Translations under genes and position numbers: made by a program
In this document: piece by piece, positions 35,735 through 44,256 of the stretch
How the letters are laid out: each line of letters opens with the position of its first letter
How positions within the stretch are numbered: position 1 is the stretch's first letter
Assembly: GCA_964618455.1 (NCBI GenBank)
Contig: CAZUAQ010000029.1
Coordinates: forward strand, 9,935-73,934
DNA length: 64,000 nucleotides
Direction: 5' to 3'
Origin: CAZUAQ01 sp964618455
GTDB taxonomy: Bacteria > Planctomycetota > Phycisphaerae > UBA1845 > PWPN01
Notes under the pieces: model-generated
The model's database searches: none
What the model saw: only the letters and a program-made list of their open reading frames with translations
What the model was told of the DNA's origin: nothing

Positions 35735-37126
35735 TCAATCCAGCTCGATCCCCGCCTTTTCGAGTTCGACGTCGGGCGGCTGTGCCGTCTCCATCAGCCG
35801 GCGGACGAGGGCGTCGTCGGGGTTGATCTTGTACGCCTGGATCAGCGGTTGCCACGCCAGGTCGCGCTGGTTGGAGAAGCTCAACACGTAACCGTGGAGC
35901 ACGAGTCGGTCGATGTTGCGCGGCGACTGGCGGCTCGCCCGTTCAAGAGCCTTCAGATGACGGTCGAAATCGGACTTGCGCCCGTAATCGTCGCGCAGGT
36001 CGAAGTTGAGGTACGCCACGCGCGGTTGAAGCTCGAACGCGCGGCGGAGGAACTTCACGGCGTCGCGATAGCGCCCGTTGGCGAAGTACGCGTGCGTAGC
36101 ATAAAGCCGGGCGGCGGGATCGTGCTGATTCGTCTCGGCGGCGAGCTTGAACGCGTCGGCCGCCTGGCGATAGTTGCCCTGGGACATGTGCCGCAGACCC
36201 CGATCGCGGAACTTCTCCGCGTTGCCGAGCAGGCGGTCCGTGCGGCCATAAGCGCGGCGGAACAACTCGGGATGCCGCTCGCCGACGAACCCGAAGCGGC
36301 GGAACTCCTCATCGGTCAGCACGCGGCTCTGCGTGTGCAAACGCGAGTGCCCATCGACGTAGCGCTCATCGTAGTAATCATCCGACCGGTAGGGCGTGTA
36401 CGAGGGCACGCCGCGCGTGAACGAATTGGCGGAACGCAGTCGCGGGTCGTTCCGGTTGGTAATCCCGCCACGGACGGTGCCCCCCTGCCAGTCGGGATCG
36501 GCGCCGAGGATATCATCCCCGATGCTCGGAATGCTGGAGACGCTGTTGCGGATCGCATCGGCGTGAGCCATGCCGAGACGATTCGGCTCGCCGACGCGCC
36601 CGGCGGGATGGTCCGGCACCTTGCCGAGATTGCTGGACAGTTGCGGGTGCCGGGGGTCGGGGTTGATGACGATGACGCGCGTGCCGCTGGGCAGGTAGTA
36701 CTCGAGCCGATCGGCATTCGCGATGCTGGGGTCCTTGACGTTGGTGCGATCGGGCTCGGGTGTAATACGCGTGATGTTCGGGCGGGGGATCGTGGCCAGC
36801 TTGCGCAACGCGCGATCCACGGATCCGCCGGCCTGCTGTTCGTCCGCGCGACGCGTGACGTTCCGCGGTTGGCGCGTTTCCGAACCGGTGTCTGCTTCGT
36901 TACGTATGGCGTTGCCGGTCTCCTCGCCCGCGGCAACCTCGGCGGATCGGTTCGCGTCGGTGGTTTCCGTCGCGCTCGATTCCGCCATGGCGTCGGACGT
37001 ACCGCACCAGACGACCGTCAACACTGCCGCCCAGGCAAGAACCAGAATGCGATTCCGGTCGAATGCCCCGCCGGCACAGTGATCACAGCGGATCCACCCG
37101 TTCACACGCGTCGAGTAAGTTGACAT
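35735..37126 (-). CDS. exported TPR protein
   Basis: A 463-residue exported or membrane-anchored protein. A hydrophobic stretch at about residues 27-47 (ILVLAWAAVLTVVWCGTSDAMA) acts as a signal or anchor. A long disordered Pro/Arg/Asp-rich middle (about 50-290) follows, then TPR-type helices at about 295-450 (LRHMSQGNYRQAADAFKLAAET, ATHAYFANGRYRDAVKFLRRAFEL, LAWQPLIQAYKINPDD). GAGGGAGGCGAACC precedes the ATG. The last 70 bases of coding sequence also exist as a detached copy near 34860. The function is unknown; an envelope scaffold is plausible. Confidence 0.75.
   Translation of the reverse strand: MSTYSTRVNGWIRCDHCAGGAFDRNRILVLAWAAVLTVVWCGTSDAMAESSATETTDANRSAEVAAGEETGNAIRNEADTGSETRQPRNVTRRADEQQAGGSVDRALRKLATIPRPNITRITPEPDRTNVKDPSIANADRLEYYLPSGTRVIVINPDPRHPQLSSNLGKVPDHPAGRVGEPNRLGMAHADAIRNSVSSIPSIGDDILGADPDWQGGTVRGGITNRNDPRLRSANSFTRGVPSYTPYRSDDYYDERYVDGHSRLHTQSRVLTDEEFRRFGFVGERHPELFRRAYGRTDRLLGNAEKFRDRGLRHMSQGNYRQAADAFKLAAETNQHDPAARLYATHAYFANGRYRDAVKFLRRAFELQPRVAYLNFDLRDDYGRKSDFDRHLKALERASRQSPRNIDRLVLHGYVLSFSNQRDLAWQPLIQAYKINPDDALVRRLMETAQPPDVELEKAGIELD
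35745..35814. repeat. 70-bp direct repeat, copy 2 (in place at the 3' end of the TPR gene)
   Basis: Identical to 34857-34926. Here the sequence encodes, in frame, the C-terminal segment ALVRRLMETAQPPDVELEKA of the TPR protein, so this copy is the original. Confidence 0.95.
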
Positions 37127-37303
37127 GGTTCGCCTCCCTCATGTCGGCGAGAAGAAAGGTCGCGGCCACCTACGATTATGGGCTACCCACTTATGATCGG
37201 CAAGAAAAACCCCGGAAATCCAGCCGTCGGATGTCGTCAAGGGGTGATACACGCATGATTGGCACCGGGTGCGATATTCACGCCACATTGGCATCGATAC
37301 GCA

Positions 37304-37918
37304 TTATTCAGCGGTGGGCGTTCGTCCGTACGGGCTCTGTTCGAACGTGCGCGAGAAGCGTTTTTCGCCCAGCAGGACGACGGCGAAGGTCTTGAGCAGG
37401 ATGAGCAGGTCGAGCCCGGGGCCGAGGTGCTCGACGTAGTAGACGTCGTACTTGATGCGTTCGTCCCAGTCCATTTCGGGGTTGGTGTTCACCTGAGCGA
37501 GGCCGGTGAGCCCGGGGCGGACGTCCTGGCGGCGGCGCTGAAAGTCGTTGTAGTTGTTGACCTGGTCCATGATCGTCGGGCGCGGGCCGATGAGCGACAT
37601 GTCACCCTTGAGGATGTTGAAGAGCTGCGGCAACTCGTCGATCTTCGTCCGGCGGAGGAAGCGTCCGAGCGGCGTGATGTTCGGGTGGCTCAGCGGCATG
37701 ACTTCGGTGGGGTCGTGGACGTGGTCGGCGGCCATGGTGCGGAACTTGTACGAGATGAACGGCCGGCACTTGAGTCCGCCGCGCGGCTGGCTGAACAGCA
37801 GCGGCCCAGGCGAGGAGAGCTTCACTACGCAGACGGCGAAGAGCCACACCGGCAGCATCAGCACGATCAGGACCGCGCTGAAGAGAATATCGAAGCCGCG
37901 TTTGACGGTGGCATACAT
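37304..37918 (-). CDS. bacterial sugar transferase (undecaprenyl-phosphate glycosylphosphotransferase)
   Basis: A 204-residue WcaJ/PglC-type transferase that starts lipid-linked glycan synthesis at the inner membrane. It has one hydrophobic membrane segment (FDILFSAVLIVLMLPVWLFAVCVVKL) followed by the family core: KFRTM, LRRTKIDELPQLFNILKGDMSLIGPRP, RPGLTGLAQV and a C-terminal YDVYYVEHLGPGLDLLILLKT. I chose the ATG at 37918, which starts right before the domain; upstream in-frame starts are possible but would overlap the divergent gene at 38061. The short form resembles PglC-like minimal enzymes. Sugar specificity is unknown. Confidence 0.88.
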   Translation of the reverse strand: MYATVKRGFDILFSAVLIVLMLPVWLFAVCVVKLSSPGPLLFSQPRGGLKCRPFISYKFRTMAADHVHDPTEVMPLSHPNITPLGRFLRRTKIDELPQLFNILKGDMSLIGPRPTIMDQVNNYNDFQRRRQDVRPGLTGLAQVNTNPEMDWDERIKYDVYYVEHLGPGLDLLILLKTFAVVLLGEKRFSRTFEQSPYGRTPTAE

Positions 37919-38060
37919 GGTGATGGTTATCGTAACGGGTGGCGGGGTGGATGCAACGGCGGGCAATCCGCGCGTGCATCCGGCGATGCGGCGGCGCGTA
38001 TGAAAAGAGAGATGAAAGAGCGTGTGAACCGTTGGTGCGAAGCCGCATGGGGAATCATCG

Positions 38061-38471
38061 ATGAAATCGGACCGATGGACGGATGTCTTGGCCGGAGCAG
38101 GGCTGCTCCTATTGTCGGGATGGGTGAGCCTGCCGTGGTTTGTTTGCACGAGGGATTCATGTGGTCCCATGACGCAGATGCGCGCTTTAGTCTCAGAGAA
38201 TGGGCCGCTCGCTGGCGCGTTGGATCGGTTCAGGCTGGACGTGGGCGACTATCCACGTGATCTGATCGAGCTTTCACAAGCGCCCGTCGATGACATGGAC
38301 GCCGTCTCCAGTTGGTGCGGTCCGTACGTCAGGAATCCCGACGACATGAAGGATCCCTGGGGCAATCTGTTGCACTATCGCTTCCCGGGCCAACGGCATC
38401 CCGACAGCTACGACCTGTGGAGCGTAGGGCCGGACGGTGAGAGCGGGACGGAGGATGACATCACGAATTGA
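38061..38471 (+). CDS. GspG-like (type II secretion pseudopilin C-terminal domain) protein
   Basis: A 136-residue protein whose second half matches the C-terminal globular domain of major pseudopilin GspG: LDRFRLDVGDYPRDLIEL, PYVRNPDDMKDPWGNLLHYRFPG and YDLWSVGPDGESGTEDDITN, the calcium-binding end. The N-terminus is a hydrophobic helix (VLAGAGLLLLSGWVSLPW), but the canonical prepilin cleavage motif with Gly-Phe-Thr-Leu-Leu-Glu is absent. It may be a membrane-anchored relative, not a processed pilin. It is divergent from the sugar transferase gene, and no other gsp genes are present nearby. Confidence 0.72.
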   Translation: MKSDRWTDVLAGAGLLLLSGWVSLPWFVCTRDSCGPMTQMRALVSENGPLAGALDRFRLDVGDYPRDLIELSQAPVDDMDAVSSWCGPYVRNPDDMKDPWGNLLHYRFPGQRHPDSYDLWSVGPDGESGTEDDITN

Positions 38472-38564
38472 CGGGTTCGCCATGGATCAGTAAGCTTCCC
38501 CGGCGTCGTCGAACCACCGCCATGCGTGGTGACCGCAGGGCACGTCGGGAGGAGTGAGGCCGGC

Positions 38565-39641
38565 ATGGCGCAACCCCGGAAGTTCAATCCCGTCCTTCAT
38601 CAAATGCGCGGCTGGGCGATCTTTCTCGTCGTCCTCGGCCACAGCATGTCCGCGCTGTACGCATTCCCCTCGATGGTCGACGCCTCGCGTTTCGTCTACG
38701 CGTTCCACATGGAGCTGTTCGTCTTCATCTCCGGTTTTGTCGGCCGGCGGATCTTCGCGCCGGAGCCCGGTTCGTACACCTCGACCCTGGTTCGCCAGTT
38801 CAAACGGCTGATGTCCGTCTACTTCTTCTACACCGTGATCGGCATTGCGGCCAAGCTGATCCTGTCGCGTCATGTGAACAACCCGATCGTCTGGCGCGAT
38901 GACCTGGCCGGGATCTTCCTTTACCCGAGGCAGAATCCGTACGAGATTCTCTGGTTCATCTACATGCTCTTCGTGATGCAGGTGATCTTCCTGACCATCC
39001 ACACGTGGCTACCCACCGACTACCGAAAGGGATGGCATGTGCTCGTCGGTTTCGGGGTGGTCCTGGCGGCGGCGCTGGCGCGGCCCTGGCTGCCCGGAAT
39101 GATGTTCGGCCTCCACCTGGTCTTCAGTTACGCCCTGTATTACTTCCTCGGCTACGTCGCCGGGGTTCACGCCGAGCGCATCGAGCCGTTCATTCATCGC
39201 TGGAAGTGGCCGTTGGCCGCGGGCTGCGCCGCGTATTACGCGTGGGCCGTGAGTGACGTGACGGTGCTGGAACGCACGCATCTTCTGAAAATGCTGTCCT
39301 CGGCTGTCGGCATCCTGGCGAGCTGGTGGCTGGCGGCTGTCGTGTTCGTGCGCCTCCCGGCCGTCAAGGCCTTCTTCGACCTCTTGGGGACGCACGCGTA
39401 CACGATCTATCTCAACGGCTCGCTCGTGCAGCGCGCGGTGCGTATTTCTCTGGCGTCGGTGCTCGGTTTGGCGGCTGTCGTGGTGTTCGCCGTCGAACTG
39501 CTCGCCGGGCTGTTCGTTCCGGTGCTGCTGGAGCTGGGGATTTATCGCCGGTCCCGATGGTTGCGCGGCTTCGCCCTCGGCGACTGGAGTGACAAGTCCA
39601 CCGCCGCCACCCCCGCGCCGGAAACGCCCCCGCGGCAGTAG
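38565..39641 (+). CDS. acyltransferase family 3 membrane protein
   Basis: A 358-residue integral membrane acyltransferase with about ten helices. The family start is present: HQMRGWAIFLVVLGHSMS, with the active-site His and Arg pair, then FHMELFVFISGFVG. Enzymes of this group O-acetylate or acylate extracytoplasmic polysaccharides and lipids. GGAGGAG precedes the ATG at 38565. It probably acts on the surface glycans made by the glycosyltransferases in the window, but that link is only by function. Downstream lies the convergent MetE-like gene. Confidence 0.85.
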   Translation: MAQPRKFNPVLHQMRGWAIFLVVLGHSMSALYAFPSMVDASRFVYAFHMELFVFISGFVGRRIFAPEPGSYTSTLVRQFKRLMSVYFFYTVIGIAAKLILSRHVNNPIVWRDDLAGIFLYPRQNPYEILWFIYMLFVMQVIFLTIHTWLPTDYRKGWHVLVGFGVVLAAALARPWLPGMMFGLHLVFSYALYYFLGYVAGVHAERIEPFIHRWKWPLAAGCAAYYAWAVSDVTVLERTHLLKMLSSAVGILASWWLAAVVFVRLPAVKAFFDLLGTHAYTIYLNGSLVQRAVRISLASVLGLAAVVVFAVELLAGLFVPVLLELGIYRRSRWLRGFALGDWSDKSTAATPAPETPPRQ

Positions 39642-39810
39642 CCCACGCTGAGTTTGCTGGAACGCGCTTACGGCGAATTGCTGACGCCGCCGCGCGGCTC
39701 ATGGCTCTCATCCCGGCAGGGACGAAGTTCGCTTAACGTGCTCAGTTCTCGTCCCTGAGCAGCCCTCACTACTCACCTTGTCAATGCCCTGACTGCGAAG
39801 CGCTCTGCGC

Positions 39811-41013
39811 TTATCCCAGCGGCCGGCCTTCGACGATGTCCATCTGGAGCTTCGGGTCGGCGGCGGGGACGCGCGTGGTTTCCACGCCGAGTTCCTTCCG
39901 CACGATATTGCAGCCCTGGGCAATGGCCGCCGCCTTGTAAAACGCGATCTCGCGGTTGCAGCCCTGCCGGCCGAAGCCGCAGTCGCTCGAAACAATGAGC
40001 TTCTCCGGCGGAATGTACTTCAACGCTTTACGGATCTCGCCCGCCACATCGTCCGGCGTATCGGCCTGGAGGCTTCGGTGACTGACCGCGCCGATGCAGA
40101 TTTTCTTCTTCAACTCGTGCTTGAGCGGCTCGAACAGCGGCACGTCCTGTTGTTCGTTGTCCTTGGTCTCGATGGTCCAGACGTCGCCCTTGGCGCGCTC
40201 GAGGTACAGTTCGATCGAATTCCGGTACGAGTTGTTCTCCATCACGCGCTGCATGTTCGGGTTTCCCCAGCACGTGTGCAGCCATACTTCGCAATCGTCC
40301 AGCCCGTCGATCTCGCGGTTGAGGCAGTCGATCATGAAGTTGATCGTCTCCTTGTCGTCGGGGTGCTTGTCTGCCAGGAAGTGCAGCGTCGGTTCCTCGA
40401 TCTGGAAGCAGCGGCAGCCCGCGTCGCGCAGGGCGCGCAGTTCCTTGTTCATCGCCTCGGACATGTCCCACACGATATGCCGGCGGTCGGTGTACTTGTC
40501 GGTGTGAATATCGAGGAAGAGGCCCATGACCTGTGAGCAGCAGGTGCCGAAGCGGACGGGCTTGTCCGTGCGCGCCTGGGCGATGCGCCAGATCTTGGGA
40601 TAGAACATCGGCTGATGCTCGACCTTGTCCACGACGTGCGGCCATCGCCAGGCGGTGTAGATCTCGTTCAGCAACGTGCCGGGCGGATACTTGAGCCATG
40701 CCGCCGTGTTGGCGTCGGACTGCAGGTGATCGCCTTCGAGGCCGGACCAGCGCTGCAGCGGGTAGTGGTGCCACGCGCGCCCCGCCATGTCTTCATCCAC
40801 GTGGAAGTCGCCGTGCGTGAGAATGTCGAGCCCGGCGCGCTCCTGGTCGCTGATGAGCACCGACATGGCGTCCTGGAATTTCTCGCGGTAGCGGATATCG
40901 AGCATGCAGGTGTCGAACGGCTTGCCCCACATGCTCATGTCGAACCAGCGCGGGCGGGGCCACGAACCGGTGACGGTGCTGGGCAGAAAGGTATCGGCGG
41001 TGGCAGTGAACAT
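39811..41013 (-). CDS. MetE C-terminal-like (cobalamin-independent methionine synthase fold) protein
   Basis: A 400-residue cytosolic protein with the methionine synthase/uroporphyrinogen decarboxylase-type barrel. The zinc ligands of MetE are conserved: His and Cys in WLHTCWGN, Glu in IETKDNE and Cys in SSDCGFGRQG. PSTVTGSWPRP at the start is typical of the C-terminal catalytic half. There is no N-terminal half with the folate-binding duplicate domain. Such short relatives use other methyl donors or have unknown roles. AGGAGAGGTTCC precedes the ATG at 41013; an in-frame start at 41046 would add 11 residues. Confidence 0.82.
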   Translation of the reverse strand: MFTATADTFLPSTVTGSWPRPRWFDMSMWGKPFDTCMLDIRYREKFQDAMSVLISDQERAGLDILTHGDFHVDEDMAGRAWHHYPLQRWSGLEGDHLQSDANTAAWLKYPPGTLLNEIYTAWRWPHVVDKVEHQPMFYPKIWRIAQARTDKPVRFGTCCSQVMGLFLDIHTDKYTDRRHIVWDMSEAMNKELRALRDAGCRCFQIEEPTLHFLADKHPDDKETINFMIDCLNREIDGLDDCEVWLHTCWGNPNMQRVMENNSYRNSIELYLERAKGDVWTIETKDNEQQDVPLFEPLKHELKKKICIGAVSHRSLQADTPDDVAGEIRKALKYIPPEKLIVSSDCGFGRQGCNREIAFYKAAAIAQGCNIVRKELGVETTRVPAADPKLQMDIVEGRPLG

Positions 41014-41150
41014 GGAACCTCTCCTTCGCGTTTCGGCATCGCGCACATCGGTACGGAAGGGACCTGCCGAGCTCGAGGAGTTCCGCTCTCCTTGCCAGCG
41101 GGGCGATGCATGCGGATGCGCAGGGAAATGAATGAATGCGGGAGGTTAGC

Positions 41151-41657
41151 CTACCGGGAAGTGGCCTGGGCTTCCATGGTGAGGAGTTTTTTCTTCAGGC
41201 CGACGCCCTGCTCGGCGGAGAAGCCGCCCAGCTTGCCGTTGCCCGCCACGACGCGATGGCAGGGGATGACCAGGGGCAGCGGGTTGCGAGCCATGGCATT
41301 GCCGACCGCCCGCGCGGCGCGCGGGTTGCCCGCCAGGCGGGCGAGTTGGCTGTAGGTCAGCGTATGGCCGTAGCCGATGGTCGCGCAGGCGTCGAGCACC
41401 TTGCGCTGGAAGGGCGTCATGCCCTGAAGGTCGATCTTCACGTCGAACGTGACGGGGTCGCCGGCGAAGTAACGCCGCAATTGTTCCTGGAATTCGGGAA
41501 GCAGATCGGGGTCGTGTTCCGCTTCGGGATAGCGCTCCGCCAGCGCGGCACGCGTCGCTTCGTGCGTTCCCGCGGTCATGCGAAGGTGACAGACTCCCTC
41601 GTCGGTGGCGGCGAAACCCACGCATCCCTCTGTGGTGTGAACGACTGTGTACTTCAT
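41151..41657 (-). CDS. methylated-DNA--[protein]-cysteine S-methyltransferase
   Basis: A 168-residue suicide DNA repair enzyme that takes alkyl groups from O6-alkylguanine. The active-site motif is IPCHRVVAGNG (Cys acceptor). The winged-helix DNA-binding region FQRKVLDACATIGYGHTLTYSQLARLAGNPRAARAVGNAM-type segment precedes it, and an N-terminal RNase-H-like domain is present. This is the single-domain Ogt type, not Ada. It is on the same strand as the MetE-like gene and has no other repair gene near it. Confidence 0.93.
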   Translation of the reverse strand: MKYTVVHTTEGCVGFAATDEGVCHLRMTAGTHEATRAALAERYPEAEHDPDLLPEFQEQLRRYFAGDPVTFDVKIDLQGMTPFQRKVLDACATIGYGHTLTYSQLARLAGNPRAARAVGNAMARNPLPLVIPCHRVVAGNGKLGGFSAEQGVGLKKKLLTMEAQATSR

Positions 41658-41751
41658 GGCACGACATCATAACCGTCCGTGCCAGGGGCGGCAAAACAGT
41701 ACCATCTCTTCGTGAGGGGGCGCTGTGAAGAAGCGCTGTGCATCGCGTGGG

Positions 41752-42486
41752 TCAGTGGGTCTTTCGCATGCGGGACAGCATACCGACGATCTGCTCGAGT
41801 CTGGCTCGGCCTTCCGGACTGGCATCCGCGCCGATGAACTGCAGACCGAGACGTGTCTGCCCCTGTTGATTCGGATCGATGTAACGCACCTGCGATGACA
41901 AGACGTATTCCTGCCCGTTGTCGTGAAAGGCACACCCGAGCGTCGATGTGTCGTCCAGTGCTGCCGGCGGCGTGTCAAGCACCATGGCCAGTCCACCGGC
42001 GGAGAGATCGATCATCGCGCCGGTCAGCACTCCCTCGTCCCCTTCGGGGCGATCTTCCGCCAGCCCGTGCCAGAGGGTGACGGGGATGGTCATGTGCTCC
42101 GGAACGGGGACGCGGTAAAAGAGCCGGCGCTGAAGCTCGTAGAGTTCATTCGGAAGCCGCACGCGGAACGCGGGGACGGACTGGCCGCCGACATTCGAAC
42201 AGCATCGCTCGATGATGAACGTATCGCCCAGGCACTTCTTGTGCCCCTTGCGAAAGGCGATGCCGATCATCTGCCCAGGCATGAGTTCCGGTACCGCGCC
42301 CTGTGACGCGCCGGGATATTCGAGCGTCGCCTCGTCCGCCTCGTCATGGACGGCAAGCAGAGTCGCCTTGAAGACATTCCAGCCCTCATCGTGTCGATAC
42401 GAGACGATCAGCGGCACCCGCTTGTCCAGGCAATCCCGGAGAAGCTCGCGCGGGGAGATATTCGTCGTCGGGAAGCGGCAGGTCAT
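41752..42486 (-). CDS. PilZ domain protein (YcgR-like), second of a pair
   Basis: A 244-residue cytosolic protein with an N-terminal YcgR-like domain and a C-terminal PilZ domain. Its c-di-GMP-binding residues are visible: LQRRLFYRVPVPEH (RxxxR) and IDLSAGGLAMVL (D/NxSxxG). It probably senses cyclic di-GMP and acts on a motility or polysaccharide system. The ATG at 42486 overlaps the stop of the upstream PilZ gene in ATGA, so the two are translated together. No diguanylate cyclase is present in the window. Confidence 0.83.
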   Translation of the reverse strand: MTCRFPTTNISPRELLRDCLDKRVPLIVSYRHDEGWNVFKATLLAVHDEADEATLEYPGASQGAVPELMPGQMIGIAFRKGHKKCLGDTFIIERCCSNVGGQSVPAFRVRLPNELYELQRRLFYRVPVPEHMTIPVTLWHGLAEDRPEGDEGVLTGAMIDLSAGGLAMVLDTPPAALDDTSTLGCAFHDNGQEYVLSSQVRYIDPNQQGQTRLGLQFIGADASPEGRARLEQIVGMLSRMRKTH

Positions 42487-43493
42487 GATTCCGCTCCTTT
42501 CGAGGCGGGGCGATGCCGGACAAGGTCCGACTTGATCAACTGCTGGCGGATCCGTTCGATTTCCGCCTGGGGCGCATCCGGGGTGTCGGAAGTGAACTGC
42601 ATGCCGAGCACGACTTTGCCTTTCGTGCCTGCCGGCATCTTGTTGCAGATCACGCATTCGACGTTGTAAGAGTCGTTCGTGGTCGGATCCAGCTTGAAGG
42701 TCGTGTTCAGGTGCGTACCGATGAAGAGGCGATCGCTGAACTGTTCGTCGGTGCGAACCGCAATGCCGTCCGGGCTGATATTGCAAAGCCAGCCGATGGC
42801 CACGCCGCGGTGACCCTGCTCGTCGCGCCAGCGCATCTCCACGCGCGAAGAACGCGCGGGGCGGAAGCGCCAGTAGCGCCGCCGCTGCATGATCTGAATC
42901 TCCGAGGGGCGGTACAGCCCGATACGCCAGAGATGCCCCTCCTCGTCCGGCGCGACAAACACGACGTCGCTGCAGAAGAGGTAGCGGTTCTCACCGAGCA
43001 TCAGTTGTGCATCGCAGTAGGCCCGGCAGAGTTCTTCAAAGTCTTTCTGTTCCACCGGACGGTGCGTATCGGCGTCCGTCAGTTCACCATCCCACTCCTC
43101 GGCCTGCCGGAACGGGAGAAAGGACTCCGTCGGTGCTTCGAGCACGAGGACCGAGGATTCATGCTGTTCGTGAAGTTCCGCACTGGCTACCCGGCAGAGC
43201 ATGCAGCGCTCTTCTTCCCACAATCTCGGGAAAAGGCGCACGCTGGCCTGATGGCGGATGGCCTGCTGAAAAGTGCGGCTGGTCTGCCGCTCGCTCAGAT
43301 CGATGGCATAGGCCATGCTCAGTTCCTTCGCGTCAACCTGATCCACGAACCCCGCGTCCGCCTGTCCCGAAACGGGGCATGTCTCCCATCGCTCGTCGAC
43401 TGCGGCTTCGGGCAGGTCGTCCCATAAGCCCGGTGGCGTCCAACGCGGAAACAACCCCATTCTTCCATCGGTGAGAGAAGGATCGGACTTCAT
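42483..43493 (-). CDS. PilZ domain protein, first of a pair
   Basis: A 336-residue protein whose last 140 residues are a PilZ domain: MQRRRYWRFRPARSSRVEM (RxxxR) and CNISPDGIAVR (NxSxxG). The middle contains Cys pairs (CMLCRVASAE), and the start includes EEERC. The N-terminal 100 residues do not look like a known domain. Its last codons overlap the next gene (ATGA). The protein is longer than its partner and may be a fused sensor. The ATG at 43493 follows directly after an in-frame GTG at 43496, and either could be used. Confidence 0.72.
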   Translation of the reverse strand: MKSDPSLTDGRMGLFPRWTPPGLWDDLPEAAVDERWETCPVSGQADAGFVDQVDAKELSMAYAIDLSERQTSRTFQQAIRHQASVRLFPRLWEEERCMLCRVASAELHEQHESSVLVLEAPTESFLPFRQAEEWDGELTDADTHRPVEQKDFEELCRAYCDAQLMLGENRYLFCSDVVFVAPDEEGHLWRIGLYRPSEIQIMQRRRYWRFRPARSSRVEMRWRDEQGHRGVAIGWLCNISPDGIAVRTDEQFSDRLFIGTHLNTTFKLDPTTNDSYNVECVICNKMPAGTKGKVVLGMQFTSDTPDAPQAEIERIRQQLIKSDLVRHRPASKGAES

Positions 43494-43588
43494 CACTCAG
43501 AGGAATTCCGACGCGCGGAATTACGTGCCGTCGCCACGGCCTTCCGAACGGAACGGGCTGTGCGTTTCATGCAGGAGGGGGGAATCGC

Positions 43589-44230
43589 ATGCCGGAGAAT
43601 CGGAAGGTCCGGAAAAAGGCGGCGTCGCGGATCGCGGGCAGGCGCGACACCCGTGCGCCCGGTTCAATCACGAAGACGAAGGTCTTTCGACAATTGCCGG
43701 TCGCGCTTCGTATGAAACTCGACCGGGCGCTGTTGGCTTCGGTCCCCGGACGCCATGGGGTCAAGCCGCTGATCGAGAGGTTCGCACTCGAGCCCTATGG
43801 CATCACCCCGGCGGCACTGCTGCGCTACGCGAGGCTGCTGCACGAGGCGGTGCGTCCCGCGGCAACCTCGCAGGTGATGAGCAGCCTGCTGGGTTGCCTT
43901 CCCGACGCCCAACGGCAGTCGCTACTCGAGGGCAGCCGGGTGCTGCTGCTCAGCCGGGTCATTCGCGTCCTCAGTGAAGCCGGCGCTGAATCGCTGTCGG
44001 TGAACGACATGCAGCGGTTGGCATCGATACTCAAGTCGATGGGGGATGCGTCATCACGCGGCTTGCGCAGGTCTTCCCCCGACATTTCTTCGGCGAATGC
44101 CAATTCCCACAATAAAGAAGGTTTCCCGGAGCCCGGGGAAGCGCTGGCCGAATCGGTGCGTCTGCTGTATGGCCTGCCCTGGCCGCTCGAGGAGAACACC
44201 GGTGCGTCGAAAGTCGGCCGCAAGGCGTGA
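43589..44230 (+). CDS. hypothetical protein, possibly Mu Gp27/DUF3486-like
   Basis: A 213-residue basic protein. An N-terminal Lys/Arg-rich stretch is followed by VFRQLPVALRMKLDRALL...PLIERFALEPYGITPAALLRYARLLHE. This pattern (Leu-Pro-x-x-hydrophobic, then a helix-turn-helix and a Ser/Ala-Arg-Tyr turn) resembles the small phage protein Gp27 of Mu (DUF3486). No phage genes lie around it. The C-terminal third is of low complexity. It stands divergent from the PilZ pair. The resemblance is by pattern only and would need an alignment. Confidence 0.45.
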   Translation: MPENRKVRKKAASRIAGRRDTRAPGSITKTKVFRQLPVALRMKLDRALLASVPGRHGVKPLIERFALEPYGITPAALLRYARLLHEAVRPAATSQVMSSLLGCLPDAQRQSLLEGSRVLLLSRVIRVLSEAGAESLSVNDMQRLASILKSMGDASSRGLRRSSPDISSANANSHNKEGFPEPGEALAESVRLLYGLPWPLEENTGASKVGRKA

Positions 44231-44256
44231 GGCCGGTCGGGATCGGGGAGCGACGG

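Noticed and set aside
37919..38170. Longer form of the sugar transferase starting at 38170
   Set aside because: It would add 84 low-complexity residues and overlap the divergent GspG-like gene; the family domain starts at 37918.
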